From an uncultured Marivita sp. (GTDB lineage Bacteria; Pseudomonadota; Alphaproteobacteria; Rhodobacterales; Rhodobacteraceae): a stretch of 64,000 nucleotides of DNA. How positions within the stretch are numbered: position 1 is the stretch's first letter; each line of letters starts with the position of its first letter. Under the pieces are notes generated by a model that did no database searches, was not told the DNA's origin, and worked only from the letters and a program-made list of their open reading frames with translations. The DNA lies in assembly GCF_947488135.1 (NCBI RefSeq), contig NZ_CANKYW010000001.1, positions 992,001 to 1,056,000 on the forward strand, given 5' to 3'. Shown piece after piece: positions 7,738-16,648 of the stretch. Both the position numbers and the translations under genes were made by a program.

Positions 7738-8611
7738 CTAGGTCACGCACTCATAAAACGGTAGCGTCTTTTCGGGATTGCTGGTTCACTTCGGAAAAGA
7801 GGAGAGCAGTATGGCGCAACGTCGTTACGAACTCACTGACTTCGAATGGTCGATCCATCGAACCGCTTTTGCCGAACAAGCCGCGCGGTGTGCCGCGGGT
7901 GGATGACAGGCGGGTGCTGAATGGTATCTACTGGCGTCTCAGGACCGGATCGCCCTGGTCCGACATCCCCGAACGCTATGGCCCCTACACGACCTGCTAC
8001 AACCGCTTCGTGCGATGGGCGAAGCTGGGTGTATAGGACAGGATATTCGACGCGGTATCAGCGGCTTACGAAGGATCGGAACAGTCCGTCGACAGCTCGT
8101 CCATCCGAGTGCATCAGCATGGAGCCAACGCTAAAAGGGGGGTGTCGACGCCGCCGGTCTGGCTGACCTTCGAGCCGTCTGCATGGGGCGCTCGCGGGGC
8201 GGCCTGACCACCAAGATCCATGCCGTCACGGATGTCAACGGTCTGCCGATCACGCTGAAACTGACCGCCGGACAGGCCCATGACGGCCGCTCTGCGGACG
8301 ACATGCTGGGCACGCTCAGGCGGGGTCAGGCCCTGCTGGCGGACGCGGCCTACGACAGCAATCGCCTGCGCGATCATCTCGACAGCATCGGCGCGAAGGC
8401 CGTTATTCGCCCGATCCCACGACGATCAGCACCGCCGCCGCTGGATCGCGACGCCTACCGGCGCTGCAACCGGATCGAACGCTTCTTCTCAAAGCTCAAG
8501 CATTACAGGGCCATCGCAACCCGATACGAGAAGCACGACGCCAACTTCCTCGCCCTCATCAAACTCGCAGCAACACGCATCTGGTTGCGCGTTTATGAGT
8601 CGGTGACCTAG
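7738..8611 (+). mobile_element. Decayed IS5-family insertion sequence
   Basis: About 870 bp bounded by 20-base inverted ends: CTAGGTCACGCACTCATAAA at 7738-7757, and the complement of a near-identical 20-mer (two mismatches) at 8592-8611. The outermost CTAG is palindromic, so the target duplication is probably TA or CTAG itself. The single transposase gene inside is broken. The element sits between the C45 gene and the SDR gene, and its right end is just before a near-match EcfG promoter. Confidence 0.8.
7811..8611 (+). pseudogene. IS5-family (DDE) transposase, broken
   Basis: Conceptual assembly gives a full IS5/IS427-like transposase. The N-terminus MAQRRYELTDFEWS is followed by a one-base insertion near 7855. 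The frame then continues IEPLLPNKPRGVPRVDDRRVLNGIYW to an in-frame TAG at 8034-8036. After VDSSSIRVHQH (first catalytic Asp) a second frame change occurs near 8140. The intact C-terminal part (from 8183) has GRSRGGLTTKIHAV, ADAAYDS (second Asp) and CNRIERFFSKLKHYR (catalytic Glu). The stop codon lies inside the right inverted repeat. With two frame changes and one stop the element cannot transpose by itself. Confidence 0.85.
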
Positions 8612-8642
8612 TTTGGGCGTTCCAGCAATTCCCATGTGCAAA

Positions 8643-8668
8643 GGAACCCATCAGTCCGCAAATGAGTT
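8643..8668 (+). promoter_or_regulatory. Possible EcfG-type promoter (near match) for the SDR gene
   Basis: GGAAC at 8643-8647, a 17-base spacer, AGTT at 8665-8668; the consensus -10 is CGTT, so one base differs. It lies 28 bases before the SDR start codon, right after the decayed insertion sequence. Confidence 0.45.
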
Positions 8669-8696
8669 TTGCGGGTAGACTTCTGGAGGCACCGAC

Positions 8697-9551
8697 ATGG
8701 CAGAAAATGACTTTAAACCAATGGACAGCCCGCAGCGCCAGCCCGGGCTTGAACACGAGATGGATCCGGAGCCGGACTATATGCCGCGTTTTTCCGGGTC
8801 GCAGCGGCTCGCGGGAAAGGTCGCGTTGATAACCGGGGGCGACTCCGGGATCGGTCGCGCAACGGCGATACTTTATGCGCGCGAAGGTGCCAAGGTGGCC
8901 ATCGTCTACCTTGACGAGGACCGCGATGCCGAGAAAACCAAAGAACTGATCGAAGACGAGAAGGGGGAGGCCCTTCTTCTCCGCGGTGACGTAGGCGAAA
9001 AATCGTTCTGCGCCGATGCAGTGAGTAAGACTGTCGAGAAATTCGGCAAGCTTGATATCCTGGTCAACAACGCAGGCGAGCAACACGCGCAGGACGATCC
9101 CCAAGATATCGAAGAGGCCCAGATCGAGCGGACATTCCGGACCAACATCTTCGGAATGATGTTCATGACGCAGGCAGCGTTGCCTCATCTAGAGAAGGGG
9201 GCCCGCATCATCTGCCTGACCTCGATTACTGCCTACAAAGGGCAGGATCTGCTGATTGACTACGCGTCGACAAAGGGGGCGATCCTCGCGTTCCTGAGGG
9301 CCATGTCGAGCAAGCTGGCGCCGAAAGGCATTCTGGTCAACGGGGTGGCTCCTGGTCCGATCTGGACACCTCTGATTCCGGCGTCCTTTCCAAAAGAGGC
9401 GGTCGATGATTTCGGTCAGGACTCGCCTCTCGGCCGGCCGGGCCAGCCGAACGAGGTCGCACCATCCCTGCTGTTTCTCGCGTGCGAGGACTCTTCCTAT
9501 ATGACAGGTCAGGTGCTGCACCCGAACGGCGGGACGCTAGTCGGGGGCTGA
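8697..9551 (+). CDS. SDR-family NAD(P)-dependent oxidoreductase (stress type, YghA-like)
   Basis: A 284-residue short-chain dehydrogenase/reductase. The N-terminal leader with PGLEHEMDPEPDYMPRF is characteristic of the YghA/general-stress-protein-39 subgroup. The Rossmann motif TGGDSGIG is at residues 46-53, NNAG at 124-127, the catalytic Tyr189 and Lys193 are in DYASTK, and the tail YMTGQVLHPNGG is standard. Members reduce aldehydes or ketones and are typically induced by osmotic or oxidative stress; the substrate is not known. TGGAGG lies seven bases before the ATG. Monocistronic; the next gene is convergent. Confidence 0.88.
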   Translation: MAENDFKPMDSPQRQPGLEHEMDPEPDYMPRFSGSQRLAGKVALITGGDSGIGRATAILYAREGAKVAIVYLDEDRDAEKTKELIEDEKGEALLLRGDVGEKSFCADAVSKTVEKFGKLDILVNNAGEQHAQDDPQDIEEAQIERTFRTNIFGMMFMTQAALPHLEKGARIICLTSITAYKGQDLLIDYASTKGAILAFLRAMSSKLAPKGILVNGVAPGPIWTPLIPASFPKEAVDDFGQDSPLGRPGQPNEVAPSLLFLACEDSSYMTGQVLHPNGGTLVGG

Positions 9552-9575
9552 CGGCAGAAACGCGCCGCTGTGCTA

Positions 9576-10193
9576 TCATTCCTTCAACTTTGCCCACAAT
9601 TGCCGCTTGAGGCGATACCGGCCCCACCAGGACCGAATCTGCGTGGCGTAAAGAGTTCGCGGACGTAGCCGACACCCGTCTTCGCCGCTTTCAACGTCAA
9701 ACTGCCTTTTAGAGGCCACCACGGCGGAACTGGCGGCAGAAATAGCCGCGACCTTCATTTCCACCCTTTCGATTGCACTGGGGTCAAGTTTCTTCGAGAT
9801 ATTCCAGCGCGCGCGCTCGAGGAGATTGTCAAAGCTGCCTATGTCAATGTACTCGCCACTGTCCAACGGACCCTGAAAGGTGGAAGCGCTAGCGCTGGAG
9901 AGATCTTTCTTCGCAGTCTCGGAGCGGTCTACAACAGAAGTTTCGCGTTCGCCGTCCTTCGTCCAGGTGGTTAGGAGGATCTCGAGGATGTAGATCGGCT
10001 CAAAACCGAGATTGCTAATGAACGTTCTGGCATCTGAACTCCTACTTCCGCCAAGATGGATCAGGATTTCCGTGCGGCGCTGTCGGCGCAAACCTGAAAC
10101 GAGGATCTGCAAATAGATGATCCACACCACTGCGGTCACGATACCTACGATTGCCTGTAAGGGTGACGCATTTTCGACCAGCCAATCCCACAT
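9576..10193 (-). CDS. Conserved hypothetical protein with N-terminal membrane helix
   Basis: About 205 residues. It opens MWDWLVENASPLQAIVGIVTAVVWIIYLQILVSG, a single membrane helix (about residues 12-33), followed by a basic stop-transfer segment (RRQRRTE) and a cytoplasmic domain with LGFEPIYILEILLTTW and a basic, Arg/Trp-rich C-terminus. The family is not recognised. The start at 10,193 is preferred because GGAGG lies nine bases upstream. The longer frame to 10,385 reads through a PRC-barrel remnant and would create an artificial fusion. Convergent with the SDR gene; the two stops are about 25 bases apart. Confidence 0.65.
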   Translation of the reverse strand: MWDWLVENASPLQAIVGIVTAVVWIIYLQILVSGLRRQRRTEILIHLGGSRSSDARTFISNLGFEPIYILEILLTTWTKDGERETSVVDRSETAKKDLSSASASTFQGPLDSGEYIDIGSFDNLLERARWNISKKLDPSAIERVEMKVAAISAASSAVVASKRQFDVESGEDGCRLRPRTLYATQIRSWWGRYRLKRQLWAKLKE

Positions 10194-10205
10194 GGTTCCC
10201 CGCCT

Positions 10206-10439
10206 CCGTTTACAATCTGGCACCCCCTTGACAGCTTCTTCGGTGATGTCCGTGATAAAACCGTTTCTGGTCGTGTCGAAGCTCAGTCTTCCCAACGGGA
10301 CGGGGTGATGGTCATCGCCCATTCCGAGAAAGTTGCCAAAGCCCAGAACGGCGTAAATCACCTTGCGAGATTGCTTGTCGATCATCAGATGATCAATCGT
10401 GCCGATATGAACTCCGTCATGCGGATTGGTTCCTCTGCG
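10206..10439 (-). pseudogene. Truncated PRC-barrel protein remnant
   Basis: The translation GVHIGTIDHLMIDKQSRKVIYAVLGFGNFLGMGDDHHPVPLGRLSFDTTRNGF is clearly the PRC-barrel seen intact at 4022-4375 (same DHHPVP and TDITE blocks). The N-terminal start region is missing: no start codon or ribosome site precedes it. The C-terminal tail after VKGVPDC is replaced by the upstream region of the next gene. It appears to be a deletion remnant. Confidence 0.7.
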
Positions 10440-10492
10440 CCGAACCCGAAAGCATTATAGTCTAAGATCTGTACTTTTAGGATGCACGCTTC

Positions 10493-12952
10493 TCACTCCT
10501 TCGAAAGTGTCTCAAGCGCGTCGATCACGCTGTCGCTGAGGGTCTGCAGGTTGTCCTGGACCTGCAAGGCCGGGCAGTCTTTTTCCAATCGCGCCGCCAT
10601 GTCTTCCATTGAGAATTCACTTGGGCTGGCCAACGTGTGCAACTCGTCCCACGTCACGGGCACGGCCACCGGGGCACCGGGGCGGGCGCGCAGGGAATAG
10701 GGCGCAATCGCTGTCGCACCCCTTTCGTTGCGCAGCCAGTCAATGAAAATGCGGCCCCTGCGTTTGGATTTCGACATCGTTGCCGTGTAGCGGCCCGCGT
10801 CGCGCGCCGCCATTACATGGGCAAATGTCTTGGCGAACAGCTTGATCGTGTCCCAGCCACGGGTGCGCCGCAGCGCCAGCCAGACATGCACGCCCTTGCC
10901 GCCGGTCACGATGGCGCCGCTGTCCAGCCCGATGTCCGAAAGAGTGTCGCGCACATCGAATGCCGCATCGCGCACATCGGCCCAGTCTAAGCCCTCGTCC
11001 GGATCGAGGTCGAACACCAGCCGGTCGGGACGTTCAAGCCGGTCGGTCCGTGCCCCCCAGATGTGGAACTCGATGCTGCCCATCTGAGCCGCCGCGGCCA
11101 AGCTTTCGGCGCGGGTGGCATAGAGATAATCGTCAATGTCGCCATCGCTTTCCTTGATGCTGACACGCGACAGTTCATCCGGCATGCCGCCGTTGTGGTG
11201 TTTCTGAAAGAAACACGGATTGTCGATGCCTGACGGGCAGCGATAAAGCGAAAGGGGCCGGTGGCCCGCCAGCGCAATCAGCCGCTCGCCGACGCGCGCG
11301 TAGTGGCGCGCCACATCGCCTTTGGTGCAGCCCGCATCGGGAAAGACCGGGCGGTTAGCGTTGCTGATGCGGATGCCCTGAACGGGAATCTCATGACCCT
11401 CTTCCATCGGTTTCTCCAATCGCACCTCAGCGGCCTTCTTGTCATTGCGCAATCCTAGAAAACTGCCGTGGCGGACATATCCATCATCGGTAAATTCGCT
11501 GAACTCGACCTCGGCCACCAGATCGGCGCACACCCATTGGGCGTCCTTTGCGATGTCGTCCGGAACGCCTTCGCAGGGCGGTGTCTTGCGCGGTGTCATC
11601 GCCTGGCTCAGATCGGCCATCGCCGCATCCGAAAACCCGGTTCCGACCCGGCCCTTGTACCGCAGCGCGTCGCCATCATGCGTGCCCAGCAGAAGCGAGG
11701 CAAAGGGCCGTCCCGCCTTGTCCGACGGGGAATAGCCGATAATGACAAATTCCTGCCTGCGGGTGCATTTGACCTTGCGCCAGGCCTTGCTGCGGGTGCC
11801 GCGATAGGGCACGTCGATGCGTTTGCTGATGATCCCCTCTGCGCCCGCCTTGCAGGCGCTGGCGAAAACCTCGTCGCCGTTGCCGACGATATGCTCGCTC
11901 AGCCGCAGGGGCCCGCTGGAGGGCACGCCGGACAGCAGCTGTGCCAGACGTTCGCGCCGCTCGATCTGAGGCTCCTTGCGCAGATCCTGCCCGTCGATTT
12001 GCAGCAGATCGAAGGCGAAGTAGACCAGCGCGTTGCCCTGTTTCAGTGCCTTTTGCAGCGATGAAAATGCCGAACCGACGATGCGCGCGGCCATCACCTC
12101 GCCGTCGATCAGGGCGGCATCGCATGGCAGGCGAGCGAACGCGCCGTCGAGCGCCTGGAACCTGTCGGTCCAGTCCTTGCCCGACCTTGTGTAGAGCCGA
12201 GTGCCGCCCTTGCCGAGCGCGGCAAGGCAGCGATAGCCGTCGAACTTGGTCTCGTGCAGCCAGTCATCGCCCTCGGGCGCGTCTGATACCAGCGTCGCAA
12301 GCTGTGGTTTGACGAACGCGGGGCGCTTGCGGCTGCGGTCGGGGGCCGGATCAGGCAGGACTTTGGCGGGAGCACCGTCGCCGATCTGCGCCATGGTGCG
12401 ACCCGTCTTGACCGAAATCGCCTTGCCTTTGGTAAAGGCGTCCGGATCGTCGTCGGAGTAATCGTCACGCTCCTTGATCAAGAGCCAGTTTTCGCGTTTA
12501 TCCTTCGGTTTGCCGCGCATCCGCACTAGCGTCCAGCCGCCCTTCATCCGCTGACCTTGCAGGGTGAATTTCAGCTTGCCCTCACTCAGGCCCTGTTCAA
12601 AGTCCTCTTGCGGCACCCAGCCGCCGGTATCCCACAGCATCACCGTGCCGCCGCCATATTCGCCCTTGGGAATGGTGCCTTCAAAATCGCCGTAATCCAG
12701 CGGATGACCCTCGGTGCGCACCGCCAGACGCTTTTCGCCCGGATCGGGCGATGGCCCCTTAGTGACGGCCCAGCTGAGTAAGACGCCGTTCCATTCCAGT
12801 CGAAAATCGTAATGCAGTCGACTGGCAGCGTGCTTCTGGACCACGAAACGCCGCTTTGATCTCCGTTCACCCACTTGACCGCGCGGTTCGCTGGTGCGGG
12901 AAAAATTGCGCTTGGTGTTATAGTGCGCCAGAGGGTCGGGAGGTTTGGCCAT
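10493..12952 (-). CDS. ligD: ATP-dependent DNA ligase D (phosphoesterase-ligase-polymerase)
   Basis: An 819-residue NHEJ ligase with domains in the order common in Alphaproteobacteria. The 3'-phosphoesterase domain is at about 30-170 (FVVQKHAASRLHYDFRLEW and LDYGDFEGTIPKGEYGGG). The ATP-dependent ligase domain is at about 215-510 with the adenylated Lys236 in TKFDGYR. The primase-polymerase domain is at about 535-810 (DLDPDEGLDW metal motif, GGKGVHVWL). With Ku it repairs double-strand breaks when no sister chromosome is available, as in stationary or desiccated cells. The start codon overlaps the ku stop by one base (TGATG), so both are one operon. No lesion is visible. Confidence 0.95.
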   Translation of the reverse strand: MAKPPDPLAHYNTKRNFSRTSEPRGQVGERRSKRRFVVQKHAASRLHYDFRLEWNGVLLSWAVTKGPSPDPGEKRLAVRTEGHPLDYGDFEGTIPKGEYGGGTVMLWDTGGWVPQEDFEQGLSEGKLKFTLQGQRMKGGWTLVRMRGKPKDKRENWLLIKERDDYSDDDPDAFTKGKAISVKTGRTMAQIGDGAPAKVLPDPAPDRSRKRPAFVKPQLATLVSDAPEGDDWLHETKFDGYRCLAALGKGGTRLYTRSGKDWTDRFQALDGAFARLPCDAALIDGEVMAARIVGSAFSSLQKALKQGNALVYFAFDLLQIDGQDLRKEPQIERRERLAQLLSGVPSSGPLRLSEHIVGNGDEVFASACKAGAEGIISKRIDVPYRGTRSKAWRKVKCTRRQEFVIIGYSPSDKAGRPFASLLLGTHDGDALRYKGRVGTGFSDAAMADLSQAMTPRKTPPCEGVPDDIAKDAQWVCADLVAEVEFSEFTDDGYVRHGSFLGLRNDKKAAEVRLEKPMEEGHEIPVQGIRISNANRPVFPDAGCTKGDVARHYARVGERLIALAGHRPLSLYRCPSGIDNPCFFQKHHNGGMPDELSRVSIKESDGDIDDYLYATRAESLAAAAQMGSIEFHIWGARTDRLERPDRLVFDLDPDEGLDWADVRDAAFDVRDTLSDIGLDSGAIVTGGKGVHVWLALRRTRGWDTIKLFAKTFAHVMAARDAGRYTATMSKSKRRGRIFIDWLRNERGATAIAPYSLRARPGAPVAVPVTWDELHTLASPSEFSMEDMAARLEKDCPALQVQDNLQTLSDSVIDALETLSKE

Positions 12953-13779
12953 CAGGATGCCTTCTTCGAAGGTCTCTTCCTCTTCTTGCCATCGGCGTCC
13001 TTGAGGCTCTGTTTCAACGCGCTCATCAGATCGACTACGTTGTCTCCGCCAGCACTTTCGTCGTCGTCGGCCCGTACGCGCGGGGTCTTTTTGTTCTTGA
13101 TCTTGGCGTCCAGCAACGCCTGCATCGCCTCGGCATATTTGTCGTGATATGCGCCGGCATCGAAGGGGGCGCTCTTGCGGTCGATCAGCGAGGTCGCAAC
13201 CTCCAGCAAGTCCTTGTCGGACGTGTCGTCCTCAATATCGGTAAAGATCGCGTCGGCCTCGCGCAGCTCGTCCTCGTAATGCAGGGTCTCCATTAACAGC
13301 CCGTCGCCGCAGGGTTTGACGGCGGCCAGATATTCCTTGCCCCGCATTGTGACCTGTCCCAGGCCTACCATGCCCGCCTGCCGCAGCGCATCGCGCACCA
13401 CGCGGTAGGCATCCTGCGCCAGGTCGTCCGAGGCGGTGATGTAATAGGGCTTGTCGAAATAAAGCGGAGAGATCTCGCAAGCATCGACGAACTGAACCAA
13501 TTCAAAGGTCTTTTTCGTCTCCAACTTGATCGCGTCGATCTCGTCAGGATCCAGTAGGATATACTCGTCGTCGTCTACCTCATAGCCCTTGACGATGTCC
13601 TCGGTCTTGACTGGGCCGATACCGGGGACGGATTTTTCATAGCGGATGCGTTTTCCGGACGGTTTGTGGATCTGACGGAACGAAACCCGCGCCCCGGATT
13701 TCGTGGCAGAGAAGATTTCCACTGGGATCGAAACCAGCGACAGGCGAAGCTGTCCTTTCCAAAGTGCGCGCGGTGCCAT
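12952..13779 (-). CDS. ku: Ku protein (NHEJ DNA-end binding)
   Basis: A 275-residue bacterial Ku. It begins APRALWKGQLRLSLVSIPVEIFSATK and contains FRQIHKPSGKRIRYEKSVPGIG, KGYEVDDDEYILLDPDEIDAI and DKPYYITASD, all landmarks of the Ku beta-barrel ring that threads onto broken DNA ends and recruits LigD. The C-terminus is the Lys/Arg-rich tail usual for proteobacterial Ku (KKRKRPSKKAS). It is the first gene of the ku-ligD operon. The AAAGGAC ribosome site lies just before the ATG. No EcfG consensus was found directly upstream. Confidence 0.95.
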   Translation of the reverse strand: MAPRALWKGQLRLSLVSIPVEIFSATKSGARVSFRQIHKPSGKRIRYEKSVPGIGPVKTEDIVKGYEVDDDEYILLDPDEIDAIKLETKKTFELVQFVDACEISPLYFDKPYYITASDDLAQDAYRVVRDALRQAGMVGLGQVTMRGKEYLAAVKPCGDGLLMETLHYEDELREADAIFTDIEDDTSDKDLLEVATSLIDRKSAPFDAGAYHDKYAEAMQALLDAKIKNKKTPRVRADDDESAGGDNVVDLMSALKQSLKDADGKKRKRPSKKAS

Positions 13780-14097
13780 TCAAGTCCTTTCTCGGCGGGA
13801 GTTGAGACTAGGTAAACAGGTGGTTCCATACATAAAGCATGTCGGCGGAAGAATGGTTCCCTTCGGTGTTCGACCGCGGTAGACAGTTTCTACGTAGAGC
13901 TTCTTCATCAGAGAAGTCATACCAAATGGCACAACCGACCACTCCCAATTAGGTTGCTGCCGTCGCACCTTTGGTGTTCCATGGCAGGACGTCGATTGGC
14001 GGGCCTTCACCCGGCCCTCGTGGCTCGAGTGATAACTGACTATGCGTTCTCTCAGTCGCGGCCCTATGCCGGCGGCGCGGGGGACCTTTCGACAAGG
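13780..14097. other. Intergenic region upstream of ku with a C45-gene scrap
   Basis: No intact gene is seen. On the plus strand 13,979-14,032 translates PWQDVDWRAFTRPSWLE followed by a stop, closely resembling the C-terminus of the C45 acyltransferase encoded at 6536-7636 (PWEDVDWQAFARS). Nothing upstream in any frame restores the rest of such a protein, so this is at most a deletion scrap. Confidence 0.45.
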
Positions 14098-14262
14098 TCA
14101 GCCACCAATCGCGACCTCAATCCGCGATGCGTGACCGCTCGGTCGGATTGGGGCCGCCTGCAGGTGCTTCGCCCACCGTGTCCCGGGTCGATGAAGGTCC
14201 TCTTGCGGCTCTTTCGGCGGCTTCTTGCTATTCTTATCATCCTTTTCTTGGGGTTTGGTCAT
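14098..14262 (-). CDS. Small stress-associated ORF (54 codons), possibly frameshifted
   Basis: A small gene below usual length cutoffs. The ATG at 14,262 is preceded by GGAGG (spacing seven), and an exact EcfG-type promoter lies 35 bases upstream. The first 21 residues are highly charged (MTKPQEKDDKNSKKPPKEPQ). After residue 21 the reading frame becomes unlike a typical small protein, whereas the adjacent frame reads PSSTRDTVGEAPAGGPNPTERSRIAD then stop, which looks like a genuine hydrophilic tail. A one-base frameshift near 14,200 is therefore plausible. The family is not recognised. Ribosome site plus promoter make expression likely; the exact protein is uncertain. Confidence 0.5.
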   Translation of the reverse strand: MTKPQEKDDKNSKKPPKEPQEDLHRPGTRWAKHLQAAPIRPSGHASRIEVAIGG

Positions 14263-14296
14263 CGAAACATCCTCCATTTTTGATTACTGTCCTGAC

Positions 14297-14322
14297 AACG
14301 GTGGAGGTCGTCATTGCGTTCC
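14297..14322 (-). promoter_or_regulatory. EcfG-type general stress promoter (exact match)
   Basis: Minus strand: GGAAC at 14,318-14,322, 17-base spacer, CGTT at 14,297-14,300. It points at the 54-codon small ORF starting at 14,262. It lies in the intergenic region shared with catalase, which is transcribed the other way. Confidence 0.75.
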
Positions 14323-14491
14323 AAATAGTCACCAATTGCGCTCGGGTATCTCCTGCTATTGACGTATCAATTTGAGGTGCAGCGCTTTACCGCTCTGCGC
14401 TTCAATCTAGATACATCTCCAGTTGTAGTTTTTGGCCTAGGTTGTCCCGACTGCGCGTTGGACCCTATTAGATTTGTCGGAGAATGAGAGA

Positions 14492-16603
14492 ATGTCAGAT
14501 AAACCGTTCCAATATGAACCTTCGATCCGCACCCAGAAATCCAACGATACGATTGAGCGCTCACAAGACATCGGCGAGGGCGGTGAAACGCACCAGGACG
14601 TCGGCGACGGTGCACGGCTGACCACGGCGCAAGGCATCGCGGTGTCCGACAACCAGAACGCACTCAAGGCAGGAGCACGCGGGCCAACCCTTCTGGAAGA
14701 CTTCCACTTCCGTGAGAAAATGTTTCATTTCGACCATGAGCGCATTCCGGAACGTGTCGTACATGCGCGCGGCTATGGCGCGCGAGGGTATTTCGAGACG
14801 ACGGAGGCGATCCCCGAACTGACCTCAGCTCACCTGTTGCAGGAAAAGGGCCGCAAGGTGCCCGCCTTCGTGCGCTTCTCGACCGTGGCGGGCAACAAGG
14901 GGTCGATGGACCTGGCGCGTGACGTGCGCGGGTTCGCGGTGAAGCTCTATACCGACGAGGGCAATTGGGACATCGTGGGCAACAACATTCCCGTCTTCTT
15001 CATACAGGACGCGATGAAGTTTCCCGATCTGGTGCATTCGGTAAAGGAAGCGCCGGACCGCGCGTTTCCGCAGGCGCAATCGGCGCATGACAACTTCTGG
15101 GATTTCATATCGCTGATGCCCGAAGCGATGCACATGATCATGTGGACCATGTCTGATCGTGCGATCCCACGGTCGTTCCGGTTCATGGAAGGGTTCGGGG
15201 TGCATACCTTCCGGTTCGTGAACGCGGACGGGGAAGCCAAATTCGTAAAGTTTCACTGGAAACCCAAGCAAGGCCTGCAATCGGTGGTCTGGGACGAGGC
15301 GGTCAAGATCAACGGCGCAGACCCCGATTTTCACCGGCGTGACCTATGGGCCGCGATCCAGAGCGGGGACTATCCCGAGTGGGAGCTGGGCGTGCAGGTC
15401 TTCGATGACGATTTCGCCGACAGTTTCCCTTTCGATATCCTCGACGCGACCAAGCTGATCCCGGAGGAGGATGTGCCGGTGCGCATCATCGGCCGACTGG
15501 TGCTCGACAGCGTCGTGGACAACTTCTTCGCCGAAACAGAACAGGTTGCGTTTTGCACCCAGAACATTGTCCCGGGCATCGATTTCACCAATGACCCTCT
15601 GCTGCAGGGTCGGAATTTTTCCTATCTTGACACGCAGATCAAACGCTTGGGCGGGCCGAATTTTACCCATATCCCGGTAAACGCGCCAAAATGCCCCTTT
15701 GCGCATTTCCAGCAGGATGGCCATATGGCGATGCACAATCCGTCGGGCCGGGCAAATTACGAGCCGAACAGCTGGAAGGATGGGGGACCACGTGCAGACA
15801 CCAACGCCGGATTCCGATCCTACGCGGAAGAGGTTTCGGGCGAGAAGCGCAGAGTGCGCGCGGACCTGTTCGCAGACCATTACAGCCAGGCGCGCCAGTT
15901 CTACCGCAGTCAGACGGAGGTGGAGCAAACCCATATCGCCGATGCCCTCGTATTCGAGTTGTCTAAATGCGAAGTGCTGGAGATACGGGAACGCGTCGTC
16001 GCGCATCTGCCGAACATAGACGATGGTCTGGCGAAAGCTGTTGCTGACGGGCTGGGGCTGGAAGAAGTGCCGCAGGCACACGAACCGCGGCGCGAGATTG
16101 TCGCTGACCTCAAAATGTCGAAGGCGCTGTCGATCTTGAAAAACGGTCCCAACAGCTTCAAGGGGCGTAAACTGGGGATTCTGGCAACGGACGGAATTGA
16201 TGGTGGCTTGCTCCAGTCACTGATGGATGCGGTGAAGGATGTCGGCGGTATGGCGGAAATTGTCGCTCCGACCATTGGTGGAATCACGACCGCAAGAGGC
16301 AAGAAGTACGCCGCGGACGAGAAGGTCGATGGCGGCCCGTCGGTCCTCTATGACGCGGTAGCGGTCCTTGCGTCCGAGGAAGGTGTGCAGAAATTGAAAA
16401 CCATGCACCCCGCCAAAGATTTCGTGACGGACGCCTTTTCCCATGCAAAGTTTATTGCTGTTTCCGGAGAAGCGGTCGCCTTGTTCCAGGCAGCCGGAGT
16501 GACGGAATTCGACGATGGTGTGATCGAAATTTCCGAAGCCGATGACTGCACGGCATTTGTCGAGAGATGCGGGAAGCTCAGGTACTGGGACCGCACTCCA
16601 TAG
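14492..16603 (+). CDS. katE: Large-subunit catalase HPII (clade 2)
   Basis: Decomposes hydrogen peroxide; cytoplasmic haem enzyme. At 703 residues it is a large-subunit (clade 2) catalase. The distal His is in [12 protein letters not shown] (about residue 91), the distal Asn in [11 protein letters not shown] (about 164), and the proximal haem-ligand Tyr in RNFSYLDTQ (about 378). The C-terminal DJ-1/PfpI-like domain runs from about residue 540 ([17 protein letters not shown] to the end). ATG at 14,492 is preferred, with GGAGA about eight bases upstream; a TTG six codons earlier is in frame but lies at the ribosome site. Monocistronic. No EcfG consensus was seen on its own strand. Intact. Confidence 0.93.
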   Translation: MSDKPFQYEPSIRTQKSNDTIERSQDIGEGGETHQDVGDGARLTTAQGIAVSDNQNALKAGARGPTLLEDFHFREKMFHFDHERIPERVVHARGYGARGYFETTEAIPELTSAHLLQEKGRKVPAFVRFSTVAGNKGSMDLARDVRGFAVKLYTDEGNWDIVGNNIPVFFIQDAMKFPDLVHSVKEAPDRAFPQAQSAHDNFWDFISLMPEAMHMIMWTMSDRAIPRSFRFMEGFGVHTFRFVNADGEAKFVKFHWKPKQGLQSVVWDEAVKINGADPDFHRRDLWAAIQSGDYPEWELGVQVFDDDFADSFPFDILDATKLIPEEDVPVRIIGRLVLDSVVDNFFAETEQVAFCTQNIVPGIDFTNDPLLQGRNFSYLDTQIKRLGGPNFTHIPVNAPKCPFAHFQQDGHMAMHNPSGRANYEPNSWKDGGPRADTNAGFRSYAEEVSGEKRRVRADLFADHYSQARQFYRSQTEVEQTHIADALVFELSKCEVLEIRERVVAHLPNIDDGLAKAVADGLGLEEVPQAHEPRREIVADLKMSKALSILKNGPNSFKGRKLGILATDGIDGGLLQSLMDAVKDVGGMAEIVAPTIGGITTARGKKYAADEKVDGGPSVLYDAVAVLASEEGVQKLKTMHPAKDFVTDAFSHAKFIAVSGEAVALFQAAGVTEFDDGVIEISEADDCTAFVERCGKLRYWDRTP

Positions 16604-16613
16604 GGTCGGGCAC

Positions 16614-16636
16614 GGGGCGACCCACCGGGCCGCCCC
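16614..16636. terminator. Possible bidirectional terminator between katE and the antiporter
   Basis: GGGGCG (16,614-16,619) pairs with CGCCCC (16,631-16,636) across an 11-base GC-rich loop, between two convergent stop codons. No long T-tract follows on either side, so the call is modest. Confidence 0.4.
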
Positions 16637-16648
16637 TATTCGCGACAC

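Noticed and set aside
9576-10385. 269-residue PRC-barrel/membrane fusion protein
   Set aside because: The membrane protein has its own GGAGG-ATG and the PRC-barrel part lacks a start.
13824-13860. GGAAC on the minus strand upstream of ku as an EcfG promoter
   Set aside because: No CGTT at 16 or 17 bases from either GGAAC in this stretch.
13780-14010. 76-codon minus-strand ORF upstream of ku
   Set aside because: No ribosome site, no recognisable domain, and it overlaps the C45 scrap on the other strand.
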